NCBI GenBank assembly: GCA_002633005.1
Contig: NMRA01000134.1
Span: 593,925-641,032 of the forward strand
Source: Phoronis australis
Taxonomy: Eukaryota > Phoronida > Phoronidae
Direction: 5' to 3'
Length of the DNA stretch: 47,108 nt
Made by a program: the position numbers and the translations under genes
Notes under the pieces: model-generated
The model's database searches: none
Seen by the model: only the letters and a program-made list of their open reading frames with translations
Told to the model about the DNA's origin: nothing
In this document: positions 12,490-25,175 of the stretch, piece by piece
Layout of the letters: each line of letters starts with the position of its first letter
How positions within the stretch are numbered: the stretch's first letter is position 1

Positions 12490-14175
12490 ACTTAAGAGCA
12501 GAATCTCACAACATTATTAGTTCTGGCACATGGATTGTGGTATTATTTGATGGCTAACCAGCCTCATGTCTGTGAGTTTTTTCTTTTGAATATCTCATAT
12601 CAATCCAAAGAAATCAGTTTCTGAAATGCATAATGCCCTCTTTCTTTTACATACAGTCTTATTTCGAACATTCTAGGTCCTGCCTTCTCTATAGAAAATC
12701 TGATGAATATCTCCATTAAATTCTGTCTTTCCCTGATCTGACTTTGTTATCAAACTTATCCTTAAAATGCAATATATGCATTTTACAGTCTGCTGTAGGC
12801 TATAATCTTTCTCTCTTTTTCAATGACCATTCTTGCGTCCAAATCATTACAGAAGTGTGTCACCTTCATGCAATGATCAAATTACTTCTTTGTGTTGTTT
12901 GTTGTTGGCACAACTGCCTTACCAAGTTTAATAGGAAATTGTCAAAAGGTGATCACTTTTCATCCTTTTGTCTCCAATTAACCAGCTTGTGGAGAGTGTG
13001 CACATACTTCAAGATCGCCCACATTTAGAAATTTCGTTTTACACCACTGACAATGTGCCTACAGCCTCTCAACCACAAGAAAGCTATTTTTGTAGCACAT
13101 CAGCTCTGTTGTATAAATCTCATAACTTTTAAGATAACATTCACATAACACTCACTACACAAGTGTCACGCTCCACTGACATCTGTGTAATAGGGCAATG
13201 ACATTATGGCAACCATTCTAAAATTATGCACATCATGGCCACTGTACCACTGCAAAAATGTACTCTCGACATTCAAACGTAGCCAAACGATAAAAATGCT
13301 AAAGTCATGACACAGCTTAGCTAGATGGGGGCTGCTCAACAATTATGGGTCAACTACCCACAACTGAGAGTAGAAAATTCAATCAAGTACGAGAGATGAT
13401 GGATGAACGCAATAAAAAGTTACGTAATGATTGTCTTTTTCCCATCCATTGTGGTAGGGTGTCATGGTAAGATGATCCTGCAGGTACAACGCAGGTACAA
13501 CATATTTTTGTCTGACACTATCAATATAAGCCTATCCAACAGATGATCTCAATCAAATAATTAACATATGGGGGGACTGCACAGTGCTCACAATAACCAA
13601 ACTGAAGCTAGATGATAAACTGCTCTTCAACATCACCTAGAATGTCAACCAGAATTAAGCCAAAATAAAACTGAAGTCAATTTGATGCAATGGTTTAGTC
13701 TTCGGGATCTGAAAATTTTGACAAAACGGAATTAGGATTAAACCTAAAATTGTTGCTGAAATGCAACTGTAGGCTTTTCCTAAAAACTGAAACAGGAATA
13801 GAAGTTTACATCATGCTAAGAATGAAAGGTTTATCATTAAAAATCTGTAGCATGTCAAAGTGACATTACCGATTATAATTTGTGTTATTCTTGTTTCTTT
13901 CGTTTTTGCCAAAATTAAATAAAATCAAAAGATTTCTCTAATTCATTTAAAAACTAAAGAACCATTAGAAAATTCATTTAAAAAAGCAAATGTTTGTCAA
14001 CAAGCAGCCTGGGTACACCACTACTGTCATTTAAACACCACATAAAATAAAGAAAGCACACAGGAGACTTCACATGGATAATCAAACCTGTTAAACACTA
14101 AAACTGCATTACATTGTTTACTAGTTGTCCCCTTGATGAACTTCAGTGAACCAAGATTGGTGTTTGTCTCCAGCT
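12490..14175. other. Non-coding stretch, nothing recognised
   Basis: AT-rich sequence. The 94-codon ORF at 12744-13028 has no recognisable domain and no strong initiation context. No repeat was identified. Confidence 0.45.
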
Positions 14176-14180
14176 AGTGC

Positions 14181-14188
14181 ATATAAAC
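14181..14188 (+). promoter_or_regulatory. Possible TATA box
   Basis: ATATAAAC lies 34 bp upstream of the ATG at 14215. That spacing would put a start site close to the ATG and give a very short 5' leader. It is supported only by the motif and its position relative to the candidate mini-exon. Confidence 0.3.
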
Positions 14189-14214
14189 ATAATCTGTTTG
14201 ATCCATCAATAATC

Positions 14215-14230
14215 ATGGCCTCCAAGAAAG
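14215..14230 (+). CDS. Candidate 16-nt first coding exon (MASKK, phase 1)
   Basis: ATGGCCTCCAAGAAAG is followed directly by GTGAGT, a near-consensus splice donor. The ATG has a favourable context (A at -3 and G at +4: ATCATGG). It would encode M-A-S-K-K plus the first base of a further codon. Tiny first coding exons occur in muscle and cytoskeletal genes; the sequence resembles the MAPKKA-type start of myosin regulatory light chains if the next codon is Ala. That is a suggestion only, because no downstream exon of such a protein was found in the window. A chance ATG-donor pair is a real alternative. Confidence 0.25.
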
Positions 14231-14236
14231 GTGAGT

Positions 14237-17200
14237 TTATTACTACAAGAGTTCAACGACTAGGTCCAATAAAGACTCACACCTAGTGAAGAGTTCAGAG
14301 TAGAGCTGGAACAAAAAATATATAAAAGTACATAGAAGAAGGTTAATCAGAAGATGGCACAAGTTTGTCACTGTTTATAAAGGTCACACGGGTCACTGAG
14401 TCTGCTGCCCCCTAGTGTTAATTCACAGGAAGCAGGGCAGGATGCTAATTAGTCTTCAAGTATCACTCAAGCATGCTGAAAAGGAACATTCCTTTTTCAC
14501 AGTAAGTAAACGATAAACCTGGGATATCAAATTGACTCCAAGAATTTTCCACAAATGCCAATGTCATTTCGTATGTAGAACATGACTTAACAGTATTCAC
14601 AACAGGGAAATTTGCATATCTCCTCTAATCAGGATGGGACCATTGACCAATGAATGAACGTAAATGAACCACTGAACTAAACAGCAAAGTCAGTCATGTC
14701 AATGTGAAAAAAACTAGTGTCATGGGTAAGCACCACACAGAATAGATTGATTGATGCTTACGTTATGGAAAACCTTTGTTGTAAAAGATAACTTGATAAC
14801 CATTATTGTATTTTTGTTACTATTACTTTTACAATATTATCCATCAATTCACAAAGGAAGTTGTTTTGAAACTCTGGCAAAACTAGCCACATGACCCAAT
14901 TAATGGTAGATTGGGAAAGAATTAAAAAATTAATTTTATAGGCTTTCTACTTTCGCAAAATATAATTATACTGTTACTGAGTAAAAATCTAATTTCCGCA
15001 TATTTGATTTACTAGACAGACCTTAAGTTGATATGTAACAGGCTTATTACAGTAATACCTGCCAATGGACAATAAAAACTGTCTACACGGTAATCATCAC
15101 TGCAATTCAAAGCAACAATCCATCACGTCATATTATGACAGGTGGTAGATACAAAAACCTCACATGTCTAACACATGCTAGTTGTTTTTCACTGCAACCA
15201 ATGGTTGGTGAACGTCAACCACATAAACAGTAACTACAACAAAATGGCTCTGGTATAAATCTTTAATTGTTTTAGTATATCACCATCACATCTGAACACT
15301 TGACAAACCTCCAAAGACCTACGTTTGTTCTGTCAGAAGCTTGAGTTTTGTTTTTCAGAAGAGGTGTTAAAATAGAACATACAGCAGAGGTAAATATTTA
15401 GAACCAAAATCGATGTTTGGAAAAAATTTAAAGTAAAGGCTTTTATTGCTTCTTAGTGTTTTGATTCTGTGCTTAATTTTTAAAGGTACAAGCTAAAATT
15501 TGCCTCCACGTTCCAAAAGCAAGTTCTAGCTAGACTGTCCATAATAGCTGCAGCAGATGAATCTTTCAAACACACCATCATGTTTTTACTTCAGTTCTAG
15601 ACTTCTCCACCAGGCTTGAAATTTGACAGCTACATCTTTGAGAATGATTTATTATTGGTTTAATGATCCTAACATGATTGAGGGAGCGCCCAGTCCACAT
15701 TTTATGCCAAGTGATAATTCTGTAGTAAGGGCAAGAGCTGACAGATAGCTATGGGCTATCTCACGCCAATGCAAGAACAATTGAATGTTCCAACAGCTTA
15801 TTCTTCATTTGCTGTCCTACTTTCACACCTTGGAGTGAGCTGCCAGCTCTAAGCTCAACTCATATCTCCAATATTGGGGCTGGCACTAATGCTGGTGAAA
15901 ACACTGCACACTTCAGTGTGAGAGATGTCAGAGAGCACTGCTTATAACAGGAGTTGTGATGATTGATAACCCATTGCAATGAAGCAAACACTTAAATTGA
16001 AACTGCTACATATTCTTACTAACAACATCTGCAACACAAGTCAGTTGAAGTCTCAACTATCGCTTTGGCAAAAACATCATCAGGAGATTCCTGCAAGCCT
16101 TCATCTAGTGGGCATATGAATGGACACTCTCATTAACATTTTGACACCCTAGCTAGGATGCCCTGTTCAGCACTTGGAAGATCAGGATAAGTAATCATGA
16201 GTGTAACTTGCTAACAAGCCGTGGGAGCACACTGACCTATTCAGAACATAAAGTTAGTTTCAAGATATAATGTAAAATACCTATTCATCAGTACAGACCC
16301 GTGTCTCCACAGTAACTAACTGCACTATAATAGCACTTAAACTTGGGGTCATGAGCGTGCAGTTGTGCATCATTGGTCATGGATCCTGAGAAATAACAAT
16401 GAAACTCATTTTGGAGTTCTCTCTTTGAAATCGTGAATGAGCTTCTGCATATTTTAAAGTTGTGGAAAAGGACACTGCATGACCTTTTAATTGTAACAGA
16501 TCATCTAGTCCCTCATAACTTAGAACCAGAAATGGGTATCTTCAAAGTAACCCACTAGGGTAGGGAATTATCTGCAGAGGAATTTCCATTCAACCAAAAA
16601 CTTACGCTCAAAGCCACCTTTCCCCATAGGTAAGTGAGAGCTCTGATTCAAAAGGATTGCTAGAATTCATTGAGGGGAAATTAAGCTAGTTTCTTGAAAT
16701 ATAGCAAAAGTTACAAGTATGCTGTTACCTGCAGCATGACCTACGTAATGATTCTTTAACTTACATTTACTCGATCATCACGACTAATGAGGTACTGAAG
16801 TCACAGTCATAAAAAGTCACGCAAGTTATTATTAGTTTTACATCGCGAGTTGTAATGAAAAGGTAGTCGCTCATACCAAGGGAGCTGTGGGGGTGCTTGA
16901 AGATGCGGATGCTTTTTAGGGAGAATACGGAAAATGCTAAAAATACAAAGAGAACTGTCTTTTTCATGTAAAAAACAAGTTTCTCCTTTGTCATCCTTGG
17001 GCACAGAAGTGGTGCACCTTATGTGAGATCTTAAGCTGTTGAAATCCCAGACAGCGTACACACAGTACCTGTTTTGACTAGCTATTCACTCACTGAACAG
17101 CGCCAGGCAATATTGTTTACTGTAGTAAAAGTGAATAAACAACCCTCAATTGTCAGTACACCTGAAGAACAACCCAGTCTGAGCAACAATTATGACATCG

Positions 17201-17260
17201 GACCTAAGCCACTGCTGGATATTTGCCCTCTCCTGTGTCAGTGCTAAGCCCATCTCACCT
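14237..17260. other. Non-coding stretch, nothing recognised
   Basis: If the 14215 exon is real, this is its first intron. The minus-strand ORF at 16767-16994 begins with a hydrophobic MKKTVLFVFLAFSVFS-like stretch, but it overlaps another ORF and has no domain or clear splice structure. No transposon ends were recognised. Confidence 0.4.
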
Positions 17261-17469
17261 TATCCATGATGTACTAGAGTATATCCATGATGTACTAGAG
17301 TATATCCGTGATGTACTAGAGTACGACCATGACGTACTAGAGTATGTCTGTGATGTACTAGAGTATGTCCGTGATGTACTAGAGAATGTCGATGATGTAC
17401 TACAGTGCGTCCACGAAAAATAGAGTACGTCTGTGATGTACTAAAGTGCGTTCGTGATGTACTAGAGTA
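17261..17469 (+). repeat. 21-bp minisatellite, 10 units
   Basis: Ten head-to-tail units of the type TATCCATGATGTACTAGAGTA. All are 21 bp except unit 8 (17408-17427, 20 bp, missing the core). Because 21 is a multiple of three, the array is open in one frame (repeating DVLEY), but this is a by-product of the period and there is no gene context. Confidence 0.9.
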
Positions 17470-17494
17470 CGTTGGTAATCGGACAAAGAGAGCT

Positions 17495-17822
17495 CAGGGC
17501 TCGACATAACGAGTTAGAGAGCACTGATTCAACTTTCACGTCGGCAACTTGCCTTGTGCTCTAGAGTCTTTCAATGGCGGTCATGAAGAACAGTAAGGCC
17601 GTACCTGCTGAGATCCGAAATTTGTGAGTATTTAACGCTGCAGCTAAGAGCATAATCTAAACATTTTCTCGATGACCTAAAAAATCTATTTTGGCGCGTA
17701 AAATGGCGGGAAAATTTTGCGACCTGGCATTTACGAATGCGAGCTGGATTTTGAAAATGCGACCTGGGATTTTGGCTAGGTGGCAAAATGCGACCTGGTG
17801 ATTTTAATAGCGTCGAGCCCTG
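17495..17822. mobile_element. Non-autonomous hAT-like element, 328 bp
   Basis: Terminal inverted repeats CAGGGCTCGAC and GTCGAGCCCTG, perfect over 11 bp, flanked by GAGCT on both sides (17490-17494 and 17823-17827), a 5-bp target duplication. The right end carries a subterminal array of GCGACCTGG-type units at about 20-bp spacing (17719-17809), like the element at 7564. No transposase ORF. It sits 25 bp after the minisatellite. Confidence 0.8.
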
Positions 17823-18054
17823 GAGCTGGTGCAATTTTTCATCAAAGCTGGTAACAAAAATCTGCTAGGGAAAGGAATTCAATTAAAAACAGAAACTTGC
17901 ATTTTTAACATCAATCAAAATTAAAGTTACAGCACTCGACACTGTTTTGAGCCTCGACTGAAAAACAACATAACCAGTACTCAAATATTGATCGCAAAAC
18001 AAGTAAGTATCTCCAAATCAGTAATTAATTGACAACCAACTTGGGACAGAGCAT

Positions 18055-18530
18055 AATCATCAGTTATTGATGAGCAGGTTTGGATATTACGCAGTCATTG
18101 ACTAGCAGCTTGGGGCAGTGCACAGTCATTTGCCATTGACTAGCAGCTTCAGGTAGAGCAGTCATCAGTCATTGACTATCAGCATGACATAGTAAATAGT
18201 CAAGTCGTTGTCTAGCAGCACAAGATATATGGTACATAGTCATCAGACATGGACTAGCACCTTGAGATAGTGCAGTGATCAGTCATTGACTATCAGCACA
18301 GGATAGTAATTAATCAAGTCACAGTAGTGCAAGACGGTATACAGTACACAGTCATCAGTCAATGACTAGCACCTTGAGATAGTGCAGTGATCAGTCACTG
18401 ACTATCAATACAGGATAGTAATTAGTCAAGTCATAGTAGTACAAGACGGTATACAGTACATAGTCACTGACTAGCACCTTGAGATAGAAGTCATTGACTA
18501 GCAATGTGAGATATTACACAGTATAAAAGC
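18055..18530 (+). repeat. Degenerate tandem repeat rich in CAGTCATTGACTAGCA
   Basis: Repeated blocks with GTCATTGACTAGCA followed by CTTGAGATAGTGCAG, alternating with GACTATCAGCACAGGATAG and GTATACAGTACATAGTCA. There are about ten TCAGTCA-TTGACTA cores. The higher-order period is roughly 115-120 bp in 18245-18480, where two long blocks are nearly identical. No coding role is seen. Confidence 0.7.
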
Positions 18531-21518
18531 AGTAGGAACACACTGTCACAAGAAACACAATTTTGTTAACGATTTGTGTTGATTTAGCAATAGACCTAGA
18601 TTTTGGAGCTGAATATCTGCCTCATTCCCCTCACACAAAAATCCCCTTGTCACTTTTAAGTCACACAGACCCTCAGCCTCAGAATGTTTTATCTACTACA
18701 AGGCAGGTGACTGAAGGGAGGGGGAGAATTTCTCCTCCCCGAATAAAAATTCCCTCAGAAAGCACAGGCAACTTTCACCTCATGCGAGTGAGGGTCCTGA
18801 ATGAGCACACACAATGGCCTACACAATATTTAACACAAGCTAAGGCCATTGCTCACCTTACAGGAAAGTTAACTGTACCTTCCAAGTTGGAGATTTTGTG
18901 GTTGAAGGGAAAATTTCCCTCACCCCCCAGTCAACAACAACTTTCCTTCCCTCCTTCCAGTCATCGACCTCATCGTTAATGAAGTGCACAAGTAGACAAA
19001 ACTAACATTTTGTAGAAGTTATTCTCGCCTGTGTGGAAATTTTTTAATCACTGGAAAGGAATTTCAGGACCAAATGAGGGAAATTTCACTACTTTTAAAT
19101 ATTCTTCATCGAGTAACAGAGCTGATATTCAAACCCGAAATTGAAGCATCAAGGCCCCTGTAGACTGTGCCTATCATTTGCACTTGCTCAATGGAAATAA
19201 ATACAAAACCACAATGTGAGCCCTACACTGGAGTGTTAACATCCTTCTTTTATTTCACAGTAAAGACATCCCAAACGCATAGAAATTAATAGAGTATTTC
19301 TGTCCGAAAAACAAGCACTTATTTTTGCAAGCTTTTGCAGGACATCACATGAACTGTCCCGTAATGCCCACAGGCTTTGGCTCACTCGTACAAATCACCA
19401 AAAGCGTACGTACACCCACAAATGGACTTGGTTTTGCCAAAACATCATGCCACAGGGGCCAAAAGTTGATGTCTAAATGGGACTTTAGATTCAAGTGGAA
19501 CACAAGCAATTTGAAGAGGAAGGTCTGGAAAACACATCAGCTTTTCTCCAACCAGGCAGTAGTTATGGCCAGCAACACTGAGTGCACCTACTTCCACTAT
19601 CTGTGGTGTCAAGGTGCATTCCTCAGGTCTGCTACAAACCACAACTGTTGAGGGCTGTCCAACTTGACATGGCTAATGGCTAAGTGATGAAACAGGGAAT
19701 TTATAGTTTGCATGCAGACTTGCAGCAGTAGCACAACATTGGCCAGAACTGTACCACCCCCTTTCTTTGAAAACTAACAGTTGTGAGAGGGAATTAAAAT
19801 ACTGAAGCACATCCAGTTTGAACTAGTCCAACATGTTGCCTTAGACACATACAGGCCAGATCCCACGTACACTGGTGAACTAGCCATTAGACAAGGTTCC
19901 ATGGTTGGCGGGAACCACCATATGGACGATTATATCAAAAAATTAGCACCAATGCACCTCCCCTGGATTAGAGGAATCTGGAGAAAACGGCTAAGCTTCA
20001 GGTTGTATTAGAGATTATGGTGATGTAGAGACTCATATGTCACCATGTGTGAGAGGATTAACAGGTGTGTTAGTGAACAATACTGCAGCAACACATACAC
20101 CATGGCATCATAAATACGCAACTATAAGCAATTGCCGCTATAAAATACCTATGAAAAGTATAAATTAGGGACAATCTCACAATCAATTTCAGAGTTTAAC
20201 TGAAATGGCATCTTTCCAAGGAATGCTGCACACCTTAACTAAGGTGTCTAAGCTCCATTGGAGGTGTGAAAGGTTTAATTCTACACAGTGAGTTCTCACT
20301 CAAAATTCATGTTAATGCCTAAGAAAGAAACCAGATTAAAAGAAACAATCAGTACCATAAGAGTTATTGCTAGAGGTTGCAACATATATACATATATATT
20401 AGTTGCACTGCCCAGTAATTAGTGACTGAATCATTAACCATTAATTTAAAATGTTAGCAAAAAAGAATAAATGAAAAGTCGTAAACAGTTTCGACAGATC
20501 TACCGAAGAGGCCCTTCGAGAGAGGCTTCAGTGTAATTCGTGCGGATCACCAATACATACAACTTGTACATCTCACTGTAAAGGCTTTGAATGCAAGTAG
20601 CCACTCGATACCACACTACTCTAAGAATGATGTACCGTACCAGTAGTTTACATGTACTGTTTACAGCTTGCAATCGGCATAAACAGACAATAGTACAGTA
20701 CTTGAAAAGTATCACTTCACATCGCCACTGGTGACAGCAAACCTGGACATGCTTAGGAAGATGTCACAGCATGCAATCAAATGGTTGCTACAGTAGATTT
20801 CGTCAGCAAGATTCTGTTATTAGCATAAATTTGTGGCTGCAGATGTAACATCAGGTCTGTCCAGAAGTAATGACAAATGCGACTAACCTTTAATCGAGTT
20901 TCTTCTGTTCAAAGCATGACCATACGGCTTTGAAAATAAACCGAGAAATGAAATACGGGTAGGCACAGAGGTGTAGCTAGGACCATCCTGGGCAGCATCC
21001 CAACAGGGGAACACCGCTGATGGGAGAGGGTAGCACAAAGAAAGGCGAGAATTGGGGGTACTACATAACAAATACAAGCATAAACGCAGGAGGCGAATGG
21101 TAAGTCAATGCAAACTTGCATTGAACAGGACACATCGCTAAACCAAGTTATGTGAACCTTTTGCACAATATTGCAATACCTACTTCACGCCAGACCACCA
21201 CAAGTGGCCATGTCATGGTACATGCGTACTAACTACAGTGTGCAAACTGCAGCAGAAAGTAATTATCTTATCACCATGTAGAGACACTTTCCGTTTTATC
21301 ATTCAATATGTGACAGACCACAGCAACTTCTTTTGTTTTTTCAATGTAATGGACGGATGGAAAAGAGTAGACTTAAAATAACGAGTGGTCACAGAGGCGG
21401 GTTTTGTGCAATGTAATCAAACTGTCTTGTAACAATGAGATCCACATTCCACTAACTACAATGCTACAAGAGCAAAGCCATGAAAGCAGGAAAATGAAGC
21501 CTCAATTATGTCCGAGGT
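18531..21518. other. Non-coding stretch, nothing recognised
   Basis: It holds a 138-codon ORF (18563-18979, +) starting at a TTG, with no domain and a purine/pyrimidine-biased composition, plus overlapping ORFs at 19325-19651. Both are rejected as genes. At 20500-20620 (-) a short frame ending in ASLEGPLR could be an exon fragment, but nothing supports it further. If the 25-kb gene is real, this could lie in its introns. Confidence 0.4.
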
Positions 21519-21703
21519 ATTCACTACTTGCACACTTTGGTGGCGTTGCAAAAAATGATTGTTGTGGATTTTTAAGACACAGTGCCTCATTTTAGCATCA
21601 ATTTTAACAATGAAAACGTCAAGGCGCGCTTGTTCCAAACATTTGAAGTTTGAACAAAACACCTCCTTTTCAAGCGCAATGGCCAATTTGTGCAGCAATG
21701 AAT
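21519..21703. mobile_element. MITE-like element family B, copy 2 (185 bp)
   Basis: Same family as 12291-12489. Starts ATTCACTACTTGCACACTTTG and ends GTGCAGCAATGAAT. Shares the internal TGCCTCATTTTAGCATCAAT block. The left ends of the two copies suggest an ancestral terminus ATTCACTACTTGCACA. Confidence 0.68.
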
Positions 21704-24700
21704 TCAAGAGTATTCCCTTTAAGAATATCTCAAGTTTAAATCCCTGGAGATGTCAAATGCAGGTACACTTGGGTACTGCAAGTTAACAGTATTTTAGTGA
21801 TCCAGAAATGATAATAATTAATAATTCAAAGCTCAAGTATGGTGTATAACTGGTAAAACAGTGTCTTCCTGCTCAAGATGTTCATACAAACATTTATTCA
21901 ATTTCAACACAAGGCTACAGACTCTGGACTGGAGCCTTTCAATGACAACAGCACTTGAGATAATCATGCACTCCTACAGAGATGAAGTGCAAGGAACTTA
22001 TAACAAAAGGTGTCACTGCTGCAGAGTTTCAACAGAGAAACACACGCCAAGAAGGCAGCATCCTGGCCACGTTATGTATTCGCAAGGCATTTGCTATTAA
22101 AGCTAGTGTGATCACATACACACACACTTTTATGCATGATGACACCTGGTGGAGACTTTAGAGTAAGATTGCTTTTCCTGCACAATACTTACTCCACATT
22201 ATAAACACAGGTCTGACTTGAACTCAACATTACAACACGCTCGTCTAGGCAGGTAACTCAAATTGGAGGATTTAAAAATGAGACGACAGGCATAAGCCGA
22301 GCATGGCCGTTTTTTTTCAGAAGTTTGGGGTGGCAGTTACCTGAATGCTCGATTCAGGTAAATGCCTGGAGCATACAGCTACATTGTACAAGCATGCAAG
22401 ACTGAAATAAAATATAGTCAGGAGAGCATTGTATGCCTGTTTCCCTGCACAAATAAAGCAAGGTTGTGCTGAACTGCTCAGTACTCGAAGATAAGCAAGT
22501 TTTCGAGTTGTATTCCCATGAGTTGGACTTTCACAAAGATACTGACCACTTTCAATAAGACTCAATCTTATCAACTGAAAGTGGCAGTTATGTTGAAATG
22601 TGTTGATTTCAGAGGCGAGCATTAAGTTAAACATAGCAATTCACCCAGAGGAGTAATGTACATAAGAGGAAACCTTGACAAACAGTTGCTTGCATCAATA
22701 TCCCAAAAGGCCAAATGCAGGACTCCAAGAAGAACTAGTGCTTTGAATGAGCTTAATTCAAACCACACTGTCTTCCAAGTGTGTATTTATTACACAAGTC
22801 CAGACAAGGGTGATGTAATACAAGCAGGAGATCCCCAGGATCAAATCAATAGTGGTCAGAGTTACACAACATGACCACAACCAGGACAATGTCCTCCACT
22901 CCAATCAATAGAGCAGGTGAGCAGACCACATAAGATATAGAGGGACTGCCCTCCAGCTGACCACACAACTGAAGGATTCATTGGAAGACTGTCTGGGTTC
23001 AAGTGAAGTGAGGTGATGCAGGACTCAGTGTCACAATAGTACTGTTGGACTATTGTCATTGAGGCATAAGCTTCCTAAGTTCAACGTGTAATTAATTCAA
23101 ATGTAAGGAAACAGAGGTAAAGTGATTTGAATACTCTCTGTTCACCGAATCACACCGACAGCAACAAAAAAGATCAGAGTCGAAGAAATATGTAAAATCT
23201 CAATAATTCCTGAAATAATTCCTAAAATAACATTTTTTTCATTTTTCATAAGCATCTTCTACCATTGTTGTAATGCCCATAATTTTTCAACATAAATCCT
23301 GTTGGTAGCTATGCTACAGAATTTGAATATCGTGACTTGGTATTTTAACCAGGTCTCCAAATACAAACTAAGGTTTAACTGCCTTTGGTTCACAACTGTT
23401 CTATATATTTAGTCAAATCAGTACATCTGCCACCCTCAAGACACATCCGAGCACATGCTCAAACTAAAACAGGAAGTAAACAGACGGGAGTTGGAATAGT
23501 TCAGCAAAACACAGACAGGGCCCCGATCATGGCGCATGCATACACAATGTGTTCAGATTAACTGCAAATTTGGTCAAAACTACAATTTTAAATAAAAATG
23601 ACAGTCATAACAATGTTTACTTTGTTCTACATCACTTCCTCATTCTATGTATGATTTCAAAAAGCGCATGTAAACAAAATTAAAGACAGGTTTAGCGAAG
23701 AATTTCAACTCACTTTTTATTATCGTTAAGAGACTCAACTGGTTTTAGGTCCAGAAAATGTGTTTTATTGTCAGATACTAAATTAGATGCTATATGTACC
23801 TATTTGAGGCCATCCATGGCTTTAAATCCTTCTCACTAGAACAAATACTTTGGTAACTAAGACTTCTTTCCAATACATTATATCAGTTTTTGGGCACAAT
23901 AAGATCGTCCGGTTTTTAATCTTTCCAATACATCTATTCTTTCGTAAACGAAATTGATGACAAAAGATATTTTGCATCTACTTGTTTAATATCTAAATTA
24001 CCTTTGTAAATATCAGCACTGTACATAAGTTGACCTTAACTGATCCTTGATTAAATGAAAGTTATTGTATTAACTGCAGTGAGGACACTGTGATTGTATG
24101 ATCTGTACCGTACTTATTGTATTGAATAAAAAGTTAAGACAAGAATATCTTAATATATTTTGCAAAGGCACGAACATAGCGACTTGGTACCTTAAGTTTC
24201 AACAATTAGTTAACTCAGATAAATCACCAGTGTAATGTGCCAGTGTTTGACTTAATCCCCATGTTATGGAGGTCGACCACAATGTCACTGAAAACTTGAC
24301 ACACCATAGACATGCGCAATGATGCTTTCATAACAGAAATGGTTTCTTTACAATTTTATAAACGAAATTATTCATAAAAATGTTGACTGTGGGAGTATCC
24401 CTGTTCAAACTGAAAGGATTTAAAGATTCTAACTGTCTCCAAAGGCATCCAGCTACACTCGAAAGCTACATAGTAATGTCAGTTTGATCGTTTAGCCAGG
24501 GTTTAGCGTAATTTCTAGAAAACCTCTCCGCCTATAGGATTGATTCAGATGAGCCACTACCTACAGTTAAACATGCTTAACATATTTGGCTATTTGATCA
24601 CATTGACTTTTTTTGCATTTAGTTCCACTAACAAAGTGTGGGGATGCAACTAATGAGATCAAAGTCTAATCTGAAATAGACAACATTGACGCAGTCACCG

Positions 24701-24967
24701 ATAAGGTTGCGACGTAGCCAGACGTAGGTTAACCAGACCGCATAAAGTGGAGAAAATTTTCTTGCTAACTACTATATTGGCCTGGTGGTCGTGTAAAAAA
24801 ACAAACTTATTTACTTTAGTTGACTAACACCACGTAATTCATGAAAACTTGGAACAAATTTAAAATTAATACAGACACGTTTGTGTTCCTCGTTTCAAAG
24901 TCTACAACCAAAATTGGAAAAATCAAAGGCATTTTCCCCCTAGACTGTGCTAAATTCTAACAATGTT
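21704..24967. other. Non-coding stretch, possibly intron of the 25-kb gene
   Basis: This lies immediately downstream (minus strand) of the donor at 24973, so it would be intron 1 of that gene. I found no acceptor plus domain-coding exon here. Short ORFs lack domains. Confidence 0.4.
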
Positions 24968-24973
24968 GCTCAC

Positions 24974-25175
24974 CAGATTCATGCAAGACTAAACGTTGGT
25001 CTGATGAGAAGTCTGGTTTCACGACTGCTTGCAAAGCTGCGGATGCGCTGGTCTCATCTTCTATGTGCGTTGCCGATGACATCTGGGGTTCCAGCTTAAT
25101 TTGAGAATATGCGTCTAATGTCGCCGAGTTACAAGGAACTACGTTAGGAGATGAGTGCATGGTATCCATTTCCAT
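24974..25175 (-). CDS. Probable first coding exon of an unidentified regulatory protein
   Basis: The exon reads from ATG at 25175 (context AGGATGG: A at -3, G at +4) for 67 codons plus one base, and meets a splice donor (G|GTGAGC, intron starting at 24973). The frame runs into a stop only inside the intron (24957). The peptide starts MEMDTMHSSPNVV and is Ser/Thr-rich and acidic. It has two sites fitting the SUMO-acceptor pattern (hydrophobic-K-x-D/E): IKLE at residues 26-29 and VKPD at 52-55. Such composition is typical of the disordered N-terminal region of transcription factors. I do not recognise the family, and no downstream exon with a DNA-binding domain was found at lower coordinates, so introns must be long or the gene leaves the window. 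A chance ORF is possible but less likely given the start context and donor. Confidence 0.5.

Noticed and set aside
16767-17061. Minus-strand ORFs, one with a signal-peptide-like start
   Set aside because: Two frames overlap, no domain, no cleavage-site or splice evidence strong enough to call a gene.
17223-17423. ORF with DVLEY repeats
   Set aside because: Product of a 21-bp minisatellite whose period is a multiple of three. The frame breaks at the first shortened unit.
17261-17469. Possible CRISPR-like array
   Set aside because: Units are contiguous with no spacers, and the genome is animal. It is a minisatellite.
18563-18979. 138-codon ORF
   Set aside because: Starts at TTG just after a degenerate tandem tract, with no ATG start, no domain and no splice context.
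19445-19642. Minus-strand ORF that looks mildly protein-like
   Set aside because: A plus-strand ORF covers the same bases. No splice signals or recognisable family.
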